Source of the DNA: Streptacidiphilus sp. PB12-B1b
GTDB taxonomy: Bacteria; Actinomycetota; Actinomycetes; Streptomycetales; Streptomycetaceae
Length of the DNA: 64,000 nucleotides
NCBI RefSeq assembly: GCF_014084125.1
Contig: NZ_CP048405.1
Span: 1,240,001 to 1,304,000, forward strand
Direction: 5' to 3'
Each line of letters begins with the position of its first letter. The first letter of the stretch is position 1. A program made the translations under genes and the position numbers. Shown piece after piece: positions 8,997-18,675 of the stretch. A model generated the notes under the pieces. That model did no database searches. It was not told where the DNA came from and saw only the letters and a program-made list of their open reading frames with translations.

Positions 8997-11852
8997 TCAG
9001 AGCAGCGGCGGCGGGGGCGGGGCGTCCAAGGTCTCGGCGGCCCGTTGCAGGGCGCTGGCGAGCAGCGCCAGATCGGTCGGGCCGTTGCCCAGCTCGCGCA
9101 CCGGGCGGCGGGCCGGGGGATCGCCCATGGCCGCCCAGTCCAGCGGGGCCACGGTCGGCCGCAGCGTGGCCGTGCGCGGGATGCGCCCGCTGACCCGCGC
9201 GCCCTGGAAGCCGGTCACCCGGCCGTCGGCGTAGCGGACGTAGCCGCGCCCCGGGTGCTCCTCGGTGACGGTCGCGGCGTCCTCCACGTGGATCAGCAGG
9301 GACGACAGCCGCGGGTCGTCCACCCGCAGGGCCACCCGCAGCTGCGCCGCCTCGTCCAGCTCGCTGCCGCTGCTGCGGTCCGGGTGGCCGGTGGCCACCG
9401 CGAGGTGGACGCCGAGGCGCGGCCCGCGCAGGGCGACCGCGTCCAGGGCGGCGGCCAGCGCGGCCCGCTCCCTGCCCGGCAGCAGCAGTTCGTCGTGGTC
9501 GTCGACGACCACCAGCAGCCGCGAGGGCGGGGCGGTGTCCAGGACGGTCCGGCCGGCGCCCGGGGGCCGCGGGTAGTCGTCGGGGGCGCGCCTGGGGGGC
9601 GCCAGCCGGGACAGCGCGCGCTCGGCGTGCCAGGAGGCGAACGAGCGCCCCTGGAGCAGCAGTTCGCGCCGGTCCAGCTCGGCGGTCAGGGCCTGGGCGG
9701 CGTGCAGCAGCCGCAACTCGTCCGAGCCGTCGACGTATCCGGTGACCTGCGGCAGCTCCAGGCAGGGGCGCAGGCCGCGGGCCTGGTCCTGCGGCGGCCG
9801 GGCCTCGATCAGCAGCACCCCGAGCCGGTCCGGGCGTTCGGCCACCGACAGCGACGCCAGCAGGGTGCGCAGCAGCTCGGTGCGGCCCGATCCGGGTGCG
9901 CCGCCGATCAGCAGGTGGTCGCTCAGGTCCAGACCGCAGGGGCCGTCGCGGTCCGCGCCGACCACGGCGGCCGGCAGCGTCCCGGAGGCCAGCTGCAGGT
10001 CGGTCCAGCGGCTGGAGATCTGGGCCGGGGTGACCACGTCCAGGCCGAGCAGGTCGAGCAGCCGGGGGGCGTCGGGAAGGGCGCCGCGACCGGGCCGGTG
10101 GCCGCTGTCGGCCTCCCGCAGCGGGGCGAGCGCGCGGGCCAGCCCCTCCGCCCAGGCGGCGGAGACCGCGTCCAGGGCGATGCCCTCGATCAGCTCGCGC
10201 GCCGGGTGGGCCCGGTGGTGGCCGCCGGAGGCCGAGGGGTAGGGCGGCGCGACCGGGCGCTCCAGCGTCAGCAGCGTGCCGACCTCGCCGGTGACCGCGG
10301 CGGTGGCGCCGCAGCCGCGCGGCAGCAGGTCGGGGTGGTCGGCGAGGCAGATGGCGTGCACGCCGGAGGCGGGGCCCTCGGCCAGGACCCGGGCCAGGTC
10401 GTTGCGGGCGGCGACGCTGCCCGGATCGCCGTCGACCAGCAGCACGGTGGCGCCGCCGGCCCGCTGCACCGGTCGGCGCAGCTCGGCCAGCCGGGCCTGC
10501 GCCTGCTCCGGCTCGAGCGCGGTCAGCAGCCGGCACGCCTGGCCCCGGCCGGGCCGCAGCTGCGGCAGCCAGTACAGCCAGGACCAGTCGCCGCCGCGCT
10601 CCCCGGTCGGGCGGGCGGGGTCGGCGCTGACCAGGACCAGCTCCAGCACGCTCGGGCCGTGCAGCACCGCGAGCTGGGCGAGCAGCGCCCGGGCGAGGCC
10701 GGTGAGCCGGTGGCGCGGCCCGGTCAGGCCGAGGCTGCCGACGGCGCGCAGGTCCAGCACCACCGGCGCGGCCGGGCGGCTGGTGCTGCCCAGGCGCAGC
10801 GCCAGGGTGTCGGGGTGGTCGAGCCCGCGCTCCCACAGCCGGGGGCCCGGGCCGAGCGCGGTGAGCAGCAGCTCGGCCGGGTCGGGCCAGCGGGTGGAGC
10901 GCACCGCCGGGGTGAGCGCCGGGAGGCGTACGCCGGAGGCCGGGGTGGGGGTGCTGGAGCTGCTCACGGCGGCGCTGCCGCCCTGGGCGGCGAGCGGCGG
11001 GTCCAGCGGCGCACCGGGGCGCGGCACGCGCCCCCTGAGCGTCAACAGACCCCGCGCGCGGGAGGCCAGCGGGCGTGCGGCGGGCTCCGGCGCGCCCGCC
11101 CCGGTGCCGGTCGCGGTCCGGCCGCGCGGCCCGCTGGGCACCGGCGGTGCCGGTCGCGGCACCAGCTGCACCTGGCCCTGGCCGTCCGGGATCAGGTCGG
11201 CCCGGTCCAGGTGGCCGGGCGCGATCCGCAGCACCGACTCGCCGAGGCCGATCAGCGCCCCGGGCGGGACCGTGCGCGGCTCCGGGCCGACCGGGCGGCC
11301 GTCCAGGGTGGTGCCGTTGGTGGAGCCGCTGTCGGCGACCGTCACCCGGCCGTCCTCGGAGACGTCGAGCAGCAGGTGGAACCGGGAGACGTCGGGATCG
11401 TCCAGCGGGACGTCGGCGGCGGAGGAGCGGCCCACCCGGACCTGACCGGCCTGCAGCAGGTGGATTCCCCCCGCGTCCGGCCCGCCGACGACCCGCAGCT
11501 CGGCCGGGGAGTCCTCCAGGGAGAGCGGGACGTGGTCCGGATCGGGCTCGTCCAGCCGCAGCAGCGCGCCGTCCACCAGCGGCGGGTGCCCGAGCACGGC
11601 GCGCTCGTCCAGCCGCTGGTCGCCCGCGTACAGCTGGACGTGGGTGGCCGCCCGGCCGCCCCGCGCGCCCTGGCGGCCGCCGACCGCGCCCGCGAGCGCG
11701 CCCGCCACCGCCCCCAGCGCCGTCCCGGCCGGGGCGGTCACCAGGACGTCCACGACCTGCGACGACGCCGGTACGGCGGCCTGCGCCTGGCCGTGCGCCG
11801 GTAGCGGCGGCACCCCGTCCCGCGGGCCGCACACGCTCAGCCGGATCTGCAT
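8997..11852 (-). CDS. FHA domain and FtsK/SpoIIIE-type ATPase-like protein
   Basis: A 951-residue cytosolic protein. A ubiquitin-like or EssC-like N-terminus (MQIRLSVCG) leads to a forkhead-associated phosphothreonine-binding domain at about residues 130-195, with the expected GRSS, SRFH and STNG motifs. An FtsK/SpoIIIE-like ATPase region spans about residues 600-830. Its P-loop is GGAPGSGRTE, with Arg in place of the catalytic Lys, and its Walker B is LLVVVDDHDEL, so ATP hydrolysis is doubtful. The ATG at 11852 has GGAAGGGG 9 nt upstream. It diverges from two Ser/Thr kinases, which suggests that the FHA domain reads phosphorylation by them. EssC-like type VII secretion is an alternative, but no WXG100 gene is present here. 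Confidence 0.85.
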   Translation of the reverse strand: MQIRLSVCGPRDGVPPLPAHGQAQAAVPASSQVVDVLVTAPAGTALGAVAGALAGAVGGRQGARGGRAATHVQLYAGDQRLDERAVLGHPPLVDGALLRLDEPDPDHVPLSLEDSPAELRVVGGPDAGGIHLLQAGQVRVGRSSAADVPLDDPDVSRFHLLLDVSEDGRVTVADSGSTNGTTLDGRPVGPEPRTVPPGALIGLGESVLRIAPGHLDRADLIPDGQGQVQLVPRPAPPVPSGPRGRTATGTGAGAPEPAARPLASRARGLLTLRGRVPRPGAPLDPPLAAQGGSAAVSSSSTPTPASGVRLPALTPAVRSTRWPDPAELLLTALGPGPRLWERGLDHPDTLALRLGSTSRPAAPVVLDLRAVGSLGLTGPRHRLTGLARALLAQLAVLHGPSVLELVLVSADPARPTGERGGDWSWLYWLPQLRPGRGQACRLLTALEPEQAQARLAELRRPVQRAGGATVLLVDGDPGSVAARNDLARVLAEGPASGVHAICLADHPDLLPRGCGATAAVTGEVGTLLTLERPVAPPYPSASGGHHRAHPARELIEGIALDAVSAAWAEGLARALAPLREADSGHRPGRGALPDAPRLLDLLGLDVVTPAQISSRWTDLQLASGTLPAAVVGADRDGPCGLDLSDHLLIGGAPGSGRTELLRTLLASLSVAERPDRLGVLLIEARPPQDQARGLRPCLELPQVTGYVDGSDELRLLHAAQALTAELDRRELLLQGRSFASWHAERALSRLAPPRRAPDDYPRPPGAGRTVLDTAPPSRLLVVVDDHDELLLPGRERAALAAALDAVALRGPRLGVHLAVATGHPDRSSGSELDEAAQLRVALRVDDPRLSSLLIHVEDAATVTEEHPGRGYVRYADGRVTGFQGARVSGRIPRTATLRPTVAPLDWAAMGDPPARRPVRELGNGPTDLALLASALQRAAETLDAPPPPPLL

Positions 11853-12228
11853 CGTGGTCCGCCCCTTCCGCCCAGCCAATACCCGGACCTGGTGTCGCCC
11901 ACCGCCGCGCTCAGGCACAACACATCACCCCCGTACGCGAGGTGGGCGCAACGGTGCTGAAGGCATCCTCCCATCCGCCACCGACAACACGACCACGGCA
12001 CCCAAAGCAGTGATCTTGGGAACTTACCTCCCCGGCCCCGGCGTCCACCGGGTATACGCATGGAGCAGCAGCATGTGGCAGGGAAGTATGCCGCGGGACC
12101 GCAGGGGAAGCCCCGCGGATCGAACGCCATTAGAGTTGCCGAACACGAACACGCAGACAGGCAGACAGCTGGAGCGGGGCCGGGGGGACCGGCACCCAAC
12201 GGCGCAAGGCACGACGAGGAGCGCACGG
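11853..12228. other. Divergent promoter region between FHA-FtsK gene and kinase pair
   Basis: A 376-bp gap. TAGAGT at 12132-12137 is a plausible -10 for the rightward kinase (leader of about 85 nt). The ribosome-binding site GAGGAGCG sits just before the GTG at 12229. No convincing element was resolved for the leftward gene beyond its GGAAGGGG ribosome-binding site. Confidence 0.35.
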
Positions 12229-14232
12229 GTGCGTCCGGTTGGCAGCAAGTACCTGCTGGAGGAGCCGCTCGGCCGCGGCGCCACCGGTACCGTCTGGCGC
12301 GCCCGGGTACGGGACGAGGCCGGCGGCCCCGGCGACCAGGTCGTCGCCATCAAGGTCCTCAAGGAGGAGCTGGCGACCGACCCGGACATCGTCATGCGCT
12401 TCCTGCGGGAGCGCTCGGCGCTGCTGCGGCTGGTCCACCCCAACATCGTCCGGGTCCGCGACCTGGTGGTCGAGGGCGAGCTGCTGGCCCTGGTCATGGA
12501 CCTGGTCGACGGCCCCGACCTGCACCGCTACCTGAGCGCACAGGGCCCGCTGAGCGCCGTCGCGGGCTCGCTGCTGATGGCCCAGGTCGCCGACGCCCTC
12601 GCCACCAGCCACGCCGACGGCATCGTCCACCGCGACCTGAAGCCCGCCAACGTGCTGCTGGCCACCCTGCGCAGCGAGGACGGCACCGAGCAGATGCACC
12701 CGCTGCTCACCGACTTCGGCATCGCCCGGCTCGCCGACTCGCCCGGCATCACCCGCACCCACGAGTTCGTCGGCACCCCGGCGTACGTCGCCCCGGAATC
12801 CGCCGAGGGCCGCGAGCAGACCGCGGCCGTGGACGTCTACGGCGCCGGGATCATGCTGTACGAGCTGGTCACCGGGCGGCCGCCGTTCCACGGCGACGGG
12901 CCGCTGCAGATCCTGCAGGCGCACCTCAGCCAGGAGCCCGAGCGGCCCCGGAACCTGCCCGAGCCGCTGTGGACCGTGATCGAGGCCTGCCTGCGCAAGG
13001 ACCCGACCGCCCGGCCGACGGCGGTGACCCTGGCCACGGCGCTGCGCACGGTCGCCTCCGGCGTGGGCGTGCACGCCTCGCCCGCGGCCATCGACGCGGC
13101 CTTCGCCGTCGGCGCGCTGCTGGCCCCGGCCGCCCCGGCGGTCGACCCGCGCGGGGCGACCGTCCCGGACGGCCTGCGCTACGACCCGGCCGCGACCACC
13201 GTGCTCGCCGGCGGCTCGGGCCCCGGCGAGGGCTCGGGCCAGGGCTCCGGTCTGGACGGCGCGGGCCCGGAGGCCCGTACCGCCTTCCTGCCGCAGACGG
13301 GCCGGCCGGGGCAGACGGGCCAGGCAGGGCAGACGGCGCAGTTCGCGCAGACCGGGCAGCACGGCCAGTTCGGCTCGGCCGACCCGACCCAGCTGCTGCC
13401 CCCGGGCGCGGCTGACCCCACCCGGGTGCAGCCCGCCTTCCAGCAGGCCGGGCAGCAGACCACCCGGCAGCCCTGGGTGGAGCCGCAGGACGCCCCGGGG
13501 CAGCCCGAGGGCCCGCACCCGTGGCAGAGCCAGCTGCGGGCCGCCCGCACCCGCAACGAGCAGACCCAGATCGGCTACCCGGCCCCGGCCGAGCCGCAGC
13601 AGCGCTCCCGGCCGCAGGTGGCCCCGCCGCCGTACCGGGCCGCGCCCGGCGGCTACCAGGACGGCGGTCACCAAGGCGGCGGCTACCAGGACGCCGGATA
13701 TCAGGACGCCGGCTACCAGGCGGACCCGTACCAGCCGCAGCCGCAGCACCGTCCGGGCCAGAACGGGCAGGGCGGCCAGAACGGCCAGACCAGCCAGGAC
13801 GCCCGAGCCAGGGGCCGGTCCGGCGCGTACCCGCCGCAGTCCCCGCCGCCGCGGGCGCGGGAGCGGGCCGGGGGGCACATCCCGGAGCGCATCGCCGAGC
13901 CCGAGCCCGAGCGGGCACCGCGCTCCGCGCCGCCGCGCGAGCCGGAGCCCGAGCCGCGCCCGCGGCGCGAGCCGAGGCCCGCGCGCCGTCGGCGGATGCG
14001 CATCCCCGGTTCGGGCTGTCTGCGCACGCTGCTGATCCTGGCCGTCATCGTGGCCGTGATCTGGTACTTCACGCCGGTCCAGCACTGGATCCAGAACGTG
14101 GAGGGCTGGTGGCACCAGGTGAACCACTGGTTCCACAGCATCACCGGCGCGGCCGGCAGCGCCGCCAACAAGATCAAGAACGCCACCCCGACGCTGCCGT
14201 CGACGCCCTCTCTGCCGTCGGTCGGCAACTGA
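12229..14232 (+). CDS. Membrane Ser/Thr protein kinase, PkaA-like
   Basis: Hanks-type eukaryotic-like Ser/Thr kinase of 667 residues. Kinase domain at about residues 5-265: Gly-rich loop GRGATGTVW, catalytic Lys in VVAIKVLK (about 41), HRDLKPANVLL (about 134), TDFGIARL (about 161) and GTPAYVAPE, so it should be active. A 330-residue Gln/Pro/Gly-rich linker with GYQDGG-type repeats follows, then one membrane helix (about 596-615) and a 50-residue external tail. The GTG at 12229 is chosen for the GAGGAGCG site upstream. It lies directly before a second kinase and prfB, as remembered for S. coelicolor pkaA-pkaB-prfB. Substrates are unknown; the adjacent FHA protein is a candidate partner. Confidence 0.9.
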   Translation: MRPVGSKYLLEEPLGRGATGTVWRARVRDEAGGPGDQVVAIKVLKEELATDPDIVMRFLRERSALLRLVHPNIVRVRDLVVEGELLALVMDLVDGPDLHRYLSAQGPLSAVAGSLLMAQVADALATSHADGIVHRDLKPANVLLATLRSEDGTEQMHPLLTDFGIARLADSPGITRTHEFVGTPAYVAPESAEGREQTAAVDVYGAGIMLYELVTGRPPFHGDGPLQILQAHLSQEPERPRNLPEPLWTVIEACLRKDPTARPTAVTLATALRTVASGVGVHASPAAIDAAFAVGALLAPAAPAVDPRGATVPDGLRYDPAATTVLAGGSGPGEGSGQGSGLDGAGPEARTAFLPQTGRPGQTGQAGQTAQFAQTGQHGQFGSADPTQLLPPGAADPTRVQPAFQQAGQQTTRQPWVEPQDAPGQPEGPHPWQSQLRAARTRNEQTQIGYPAPAEPQQRSRPQVAPPPYRAAPGGYQDGGHQGGGYQDAGYQDAGYQADPYQPQPQHRPGQNGQGGQNGQTSQDARARGRSGAYPPQSPPPRARERAGGHIPERIAEPEPERAPRSAPPREPEPEPRPRREPRPARRRRMRIPGSGCLRTLLILAVIVAVIWYFTPVQHWIQNVEGWWHQVNHWFHSITGAAGSAANKIKNATPTLPSTPSLPSVGN

Positions 14233-14369
14233 CCTTTCCCGGCATCGGGATTGACGCTTTGTCGACTTACGGCACGAAGTAACCGCACCTGGTTCACCCA
14301 AGCGGCCCTACTCCGCGTACGTTGGTGGCTGACACACGGCCAGCCACCTCATCCGCGCACGGAGCAGCC

Positions 14370-15842
14370 TTGGCACGCAAGATCGGTAGCCGCTACACCG
14401 CGCACCAGGTGATCGGCCGCGGCTCGGCGGGGACAGTCTGGCTCGGCGAAGGCCCCGAGGGCCCGGTGGCCATCAAGCTGCTCCGCGAGGACCTGGCCAT
14501 GGACCAGGTCCTGGTCGGCCGCTTCGTCCAGGAGCGCACCGCGCTGACCAGCCTGGACCACCCCCGGGTGGTCGGTGTGCACGACCTGGTCGTCGACGGC
14601 GACGACCTCGCGCTGGTGATGGAGCTGGTCCACGGCGCCGACCTGCGCTCCCGGCTGGACCGCGAGGGCCCGCTGACGCCGCAGGCCGCCGTCTCCATCG
14701 CCGCGGACGTCGCCGAGGGCCTCGCCGCCGCCCACGCCGCGGGCATCGTCCACCGGGACGTGAAGCCCGAGAACATCCTGCTCGACCAGGCCTCCTCGCC
14801 CGGCCCCGGCGGCGCGCCCCGGGCCAAGCTCTCCGACTTCGGCATCGCCCGGCTGGTGGACGCCCCCCGGCGGACCAGGGCCACCCGGATCATCGGCACC
14901 CCCGACTACCTCGCCCCCGAGGTCATCGAGGGGCTGGAGCCGCGCGCGGCCGTCGACATCTACGCCCTGGCCACCGTCCTGTACGAGCTGCTGGCCGGTT
15001 TCACGCCCTTCGGCGGCGGCCACACCGGCGCGGTGCTGCGCCGCCACGTCACCGAGGCCGTCGCGCCGCTCCCGGGCCTGCCCGAGGAGCTGTGGAAGGT
15101 GATAGCCCAGTGCCTGGCCAAGGCACCGGCCTCGCGGCTGCGCGCCGCCGAGCTGGCGACCCGGCTGCGCGAGCAGCTGCCCTCGCTGGCCGGGCTGCCC
15201 AGCCTGGACGTCGCGCACCCGGCGCTGCCGCCCGCCGTCCTGGACTACCGGGAGGACGAGGACGAGGAGGAGCAGCGGGTCCAGCCGCGCCGCCGCGGAC
15301 CGGCCGTCCCGCTGGTGCCCGGCGCGCAGCCCGACTCCAGCCGGGACACCCACACCAGCCTGCGCCGCCCCAGCGCCGAGGAGCTGGCGTCCTTCGCGGC
15401 GGCCTCCCGCGCCGAGCGCGGGTCCTCGGAGCGGGCCGCCGAGCGCCCCGGCGGCGCCGCCCACCGGCACGGCGGCACGCGCCGGGCCGGCCCGGGGCCG
15501 GTGGTGCGCAGGCGCCGCCTGGTGGTCGGCGCGGTGCTGGCGGTGCTGGTCGCGGCCGGGGCGGTCGGGGCGTACGAGGCGCTGGACGGCAGCGGCGGCC
15601 GGGGCGCCGGCGGCGCCGGTGCCAGCGACAGCCCGGCCCCGGGCAGCTCCGGCGACTCGGCCGCCGACACCCCCGCCGCCCACCTCCCGCCGGTCGACCC
15701 GGGCAGGGCCGATCCCGGCGGGGGCGGCCTCGCGCAGGCCGGGCCCGGAGCCCCGGCCGGACGCACGGTCGCCGCCACGGTCACGGTCCGGGCGGCCCTG
15801 CCCGGCCGCGCCCGGGGCGGCGCGCCCACCCCGACGGCGTAG
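14370..15842 (+). CDS. Membrane Ser/Thr protein kinase, PkaB-like
   Basis: Second Hanks-type kinase, 490 residues. The chosen start is a TTG at 14370, five nt after GGAG, giving MARKIGSRYTAHQVIGRG; the frame is open further upstream (TTG 14322, GTG 14325) without a good ribosome-binding site. Kinase motifs: GRGSAGTVW, VAIKLLRED (about residue 33), HRDVKPENILL (about 129), SDFGIARL (about 157) and GTPDYLAPE, all intact. An acidic and Arg-rich juxtamembrane linker leads to one transmembrane helix (about 384-405) and a short Gly/Ala/Pro-rich external tail without PASTA domains. It is 137 nt downstream of the first kinase and could be co-transcribed or use a local promoter (TACGTT at 14318). Confidence 0.88.
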   Translation: MARKIGSRYTAHQVIGRGSAGTVWLGEGPEGPVAIKLLREDLAMDQVLVGRFVQERTALTSLDHPRVVGVHDLVVDGDDLALVMELVHGADLRSRLDREGPLTPQAAVSIAADVAEGLAAAHAAGIVHRDVKPENILLDQASSPGPGGAPRAKLSDFGIARLVDAPRRTRATRIIGTPDYLAPEVIEGLEPRAAVDIYALATVLYELLAGFTPFGGGHTGAVLRRHVTEAVAPLPGLPEELWKVIAQCLAKAPASRLRAAELATRLREQLPSLAGLPSLDVAHPALPPAVLDYREDEDEEEQRVQPRRRGPAVPLVPGAQPDSSRDTHTSLRRPSAEELASFAAASRAERGSSERAAERPGGAAHRHGGTRRAGPGPVVRRRRLVVGAVLAVLVAAGAVGAYEALDGSGGRGAGGAGASDSPAPGSSGDSAADTPAAHLPPVDPGRADPGGGGLAQAGPGAPAGRTVAATVTVRAALPGRARGGAPTPTA

Positions 15843-15991
15843 CCGGGCACCGGCCCGACGGCCGCCCGGCCCGGCCGGGCATGCCGTTGGCGCGGGGTCG
15901 CCCGGCCCGGCGCAGGGGCCCGACGGCCGTCGCCGCGCCCCTGCGCGGGCCTCGCGGGGGCCTCGCGGCTCAGTCCACCGGCCGGAACCAT

Positions 15992-15997
15992 TAGGCT
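15992..15997 (+). promoter_or_regulatory. -10 element (TAGGCT) of probably leaderless prfB
   Basis: TAGGCT is followed by 6 nt and then the GTG start of prfB. There is no ribosome-binding site in those 6 nt, which supports a leaderless mRNA. The -35 is not recognisable. Confidence 0.5.
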
Positions 15998-16003
15998 GGT
16001 GGC

Positions 16004-17113
<1,110 letters not shown>

Positions 17114-17150
17114 GCCCGTACCGGCCCGCACGGGACCGCAGCGCATATTT

Positions 17151-17206
17151 CCTGACGTCAACGGCGATCTGCCCGCGAAAGCGGACAGATCGCCGTTGAC
17201 GTCAGG
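17151..17206. terminator. Exceptionally long perfect terminator hairpin after prfB
   Basis: A perfect 21-bp stem (17151-17171 with 17186-17206), one C-A mismatch, then CCGC/GCGG closed by a GAAA tetraloop. ATATTT precedes it and CTTTTC follows, so it can act on both strands. Confidence 0.9.
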
Positions 17207-17276
17207 TGCCGCTTTTCACCATGCTGACCGCGCAGTGCCCGCGCCTGCGGGCACCCGTGTGGCGAGAGGGGCGGTA

Positions 17277-17930
17277 GTGCGAAACGGACACCGAAGAAAA
17301 CCTGGGGGCCTACGCTCCCGGGCGGCGCGCATCGCCGGTGCGGCGCTGGTGCTGTCCGGAGCGGGCCTGACGGTGACGGGGGTGGCCGAGGCGGTCTCCG
17401 TGCCCGGGGTCGCGCCCAACCAGGCGGTCATCGGCACCGACGGCAGCGGCTCGGACGCCACCGGCCCGGGCGTCACCGGCGCCGACACCGGGACCGGCGC
17501 GGCCACCGACCCCGGCACCGCTCCGGCGGACCCGACCGACCCGACCGGGGCGTCCACCGACCCGGCGGGCGACACGCCCACGGGCGCGCCCACCGACACC
17601 GGCGCGCCGACGGCGGCGCCGACCACCGCCCCCACCGCTCCGACCGCCCCCACCGGCACGGCCACCGGCGGCGGCTCGCTCCCGGCGAGCCCCTCGGCCC
17701 CGGCTTCGGCCTCGATCCCGGCCCCGACGCCCTCCGGGTCGGCCGCCGCCTCCTCAGCGCCCGCAGGCGGCGCGCAGGGCGGAATGAGCGCCCCTCCGGT
17801 CCGGCAGACCCTCGCCGAGACCGGGACGGACCGGAGCGTCCCGCTGCTGCTGGGCGGCAGCGCGACCCTGATCGCCGGCGGCCTGGTGTTCCGCTTCGGC
17901 CCCCGCCGGGCCGCCCGCACCCGCGGCTGA
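17277..17930 (+). CDS. LAETG-anchored, Pro/Thr/Ala-rich surface protein
   Basis: Secreted wall-linked protein of 217 residues. The N-terminus is basic (VRNGHRRKPGG) followed by a hydrophobic signal (about residues 20-42). The mature part is almost entirely Thr/Pro/Ala/Asp/Gly low complexity with no recognisable folded domain. The C-terminus has a sorting signal: LAETG (about residues 179-183), a hydrophobic helix, then RFGPRRAARTRG. LAxTG is the motif known for class E sortases of streptomycetes. GTG at 17277 follows GAGAGGGGCGG. No sortase gene is in the window. Role is unknown; the short stalk-like body suggests a spacer or decoration of the wall rather than an enzyme. Confidence 0.7.
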   Translation: MRNGHRRKPGGLRSRAARIAGAALVLSGAGLTVTGVAEAVSVPGVAPNQAVIGTDGSGSDATGPGVTGADTGTGAATDPGTAPADPTDPTGASTDPAGDTPTGAPTDTGAPTAAPTTAPTAPTAPTGTATGGGSLPASPSAPASASIPAPTPSGSAAASSAPAGGAQGGMSAPPVRQTLAETGTDRSVPLLLGGSATLIAGGLVFRFGPRRAARTRG

Positions 17931-17940
17931 CGCCGGCCCC

Positions 17941-17984
17941 CGAACCCGGCGCGGCCCCGAACCCGGCGCGGTCCTCGAACCCGC
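17941..17984. repeat. Short tandem repeat of about 17 bp
   Basis: Two copies of CGAACCCGGCGCGG plus a partial third lie just after the LAETG gene stop. Non-coding. Confidence 0.5.
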
Positions 17985-18031
17985 GGTTCTTCCGGAACTC
18001 AGCGCGCCGCAGAGACACCGCAGACGTACCG

Positions 18032-18068
18032 CAGGCGCGGCCCCCGGGCATCCCGGGGGCCGCGCCTG
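18032..18068. terminator. Bidirectional terminator between LAETG gene and zinc-ribbon gene
   Basis: Perfect 17-bp GC-rich stem (18032-18048 with 18052-18068) with a CAT loop, between convergent genes. Confidence 0.8.
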
Positions 18069-18091
18069 TCGAATGTCGGTCGGATCAGCGG

Positions 18092-18292
18092 CTACGCGAA
18101 GGCGTGCCGGGCTATCAGCGCGCACGCGACCAGGGCCGCGATCAGCGCGATCAGGGCCATGGGGGAGAGCGAGCCGAAGAGTCGCTGCTGCTCCTGCTCC
18201 TCCAGCTGCCGCCGACTCGCTCGGCAGGTGGGGCACCGCCCCTCGCTCACCGGTCCCGCACAGTTGGCGCACACCAGACGGTCGAACGTCAC
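18092..18292 (-). CDS. Small zinc-ribbon membrane protein
   Basis: A 66-residue protein of unknown function. The GTG at 18292 is selected because GGAGGAGGAG lies 7 nt upstream. The N-terminal half has two CxxC pairs (CANC and CPTC, about residues 7-20), typical of a zinc ribbon. A Gln/Glu-rich helix follows, then one membrane helix (about 43-62, rich in Ala, Leu and Ile). The protein probably sits in the membrane with the ribbon on the cytosolic side. I recall small proteins of this kind near prfB-ftsE in Streptomyces, but cannot name a function. Confidence 0.75.
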   Translation of the reverse strand: MTFDRLVCANCAGPVSEGRCPTCRASRRQLEEQEQQRLFGSLSPMALIALIAALVACALIARHAFA

Positions 18293-18675
18293 AACGATCT
18301 CCTCCTCCGACCTGCCCAACGAGACACCATGCCGGGTGGGTTCCCTCCACTGTGCCACGTCGAACACAATCCGGCCGGGTTCCGCTTCAGCAGATGATCG
18401 CACTGCGTCACCATCCCGGTGAATCCATGGCGAAACCCCGTTTCTTTGGTGCGTTTTATGCCTATATGTCCGTGAACTCCCGCACTATTCGCGGCCTGAA
18501 CCTGCACGCCGGTGTCCGCGTCGCGTAAGGTCGGCCAACCGGGGGAGCTCTGCGTCGTCCTGCGGTGCGGCTCCGCCGTCTGCCCCGTCCCTGCCCGCGA
18601 AGAGGGTGTGAAGGTCCCGCAACACGGGAACTGCACCGCCGCCCTCCACCTAGACTGGCCGACCGTGATGCAGCC
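18293..18675. other. Intergenic region upstream of ftsE with an AT-richer patch
   Basis: This 383-bp gap includes an unusually AT-rich stretch at about 18427-18490. TAGACT at 18651-18656 is a good candidate -10 for ftsE (leader of about 13 nt). A 33-codon ATG frame at 18427-18528 crosses the AT-rich patch but has no ribosome-binding site, so it is not called as a gene. Confidence 0.35.

Noticed and set aside
8868-11804. A 978-codon plus-strand frame antisense to the FHA-FtsK gene
   Set aside because: Composition is Gln/Gly/Arg/Val-rich with no motif; the minus strand has FHA and FtsK signatures and a ribosome-binding site.
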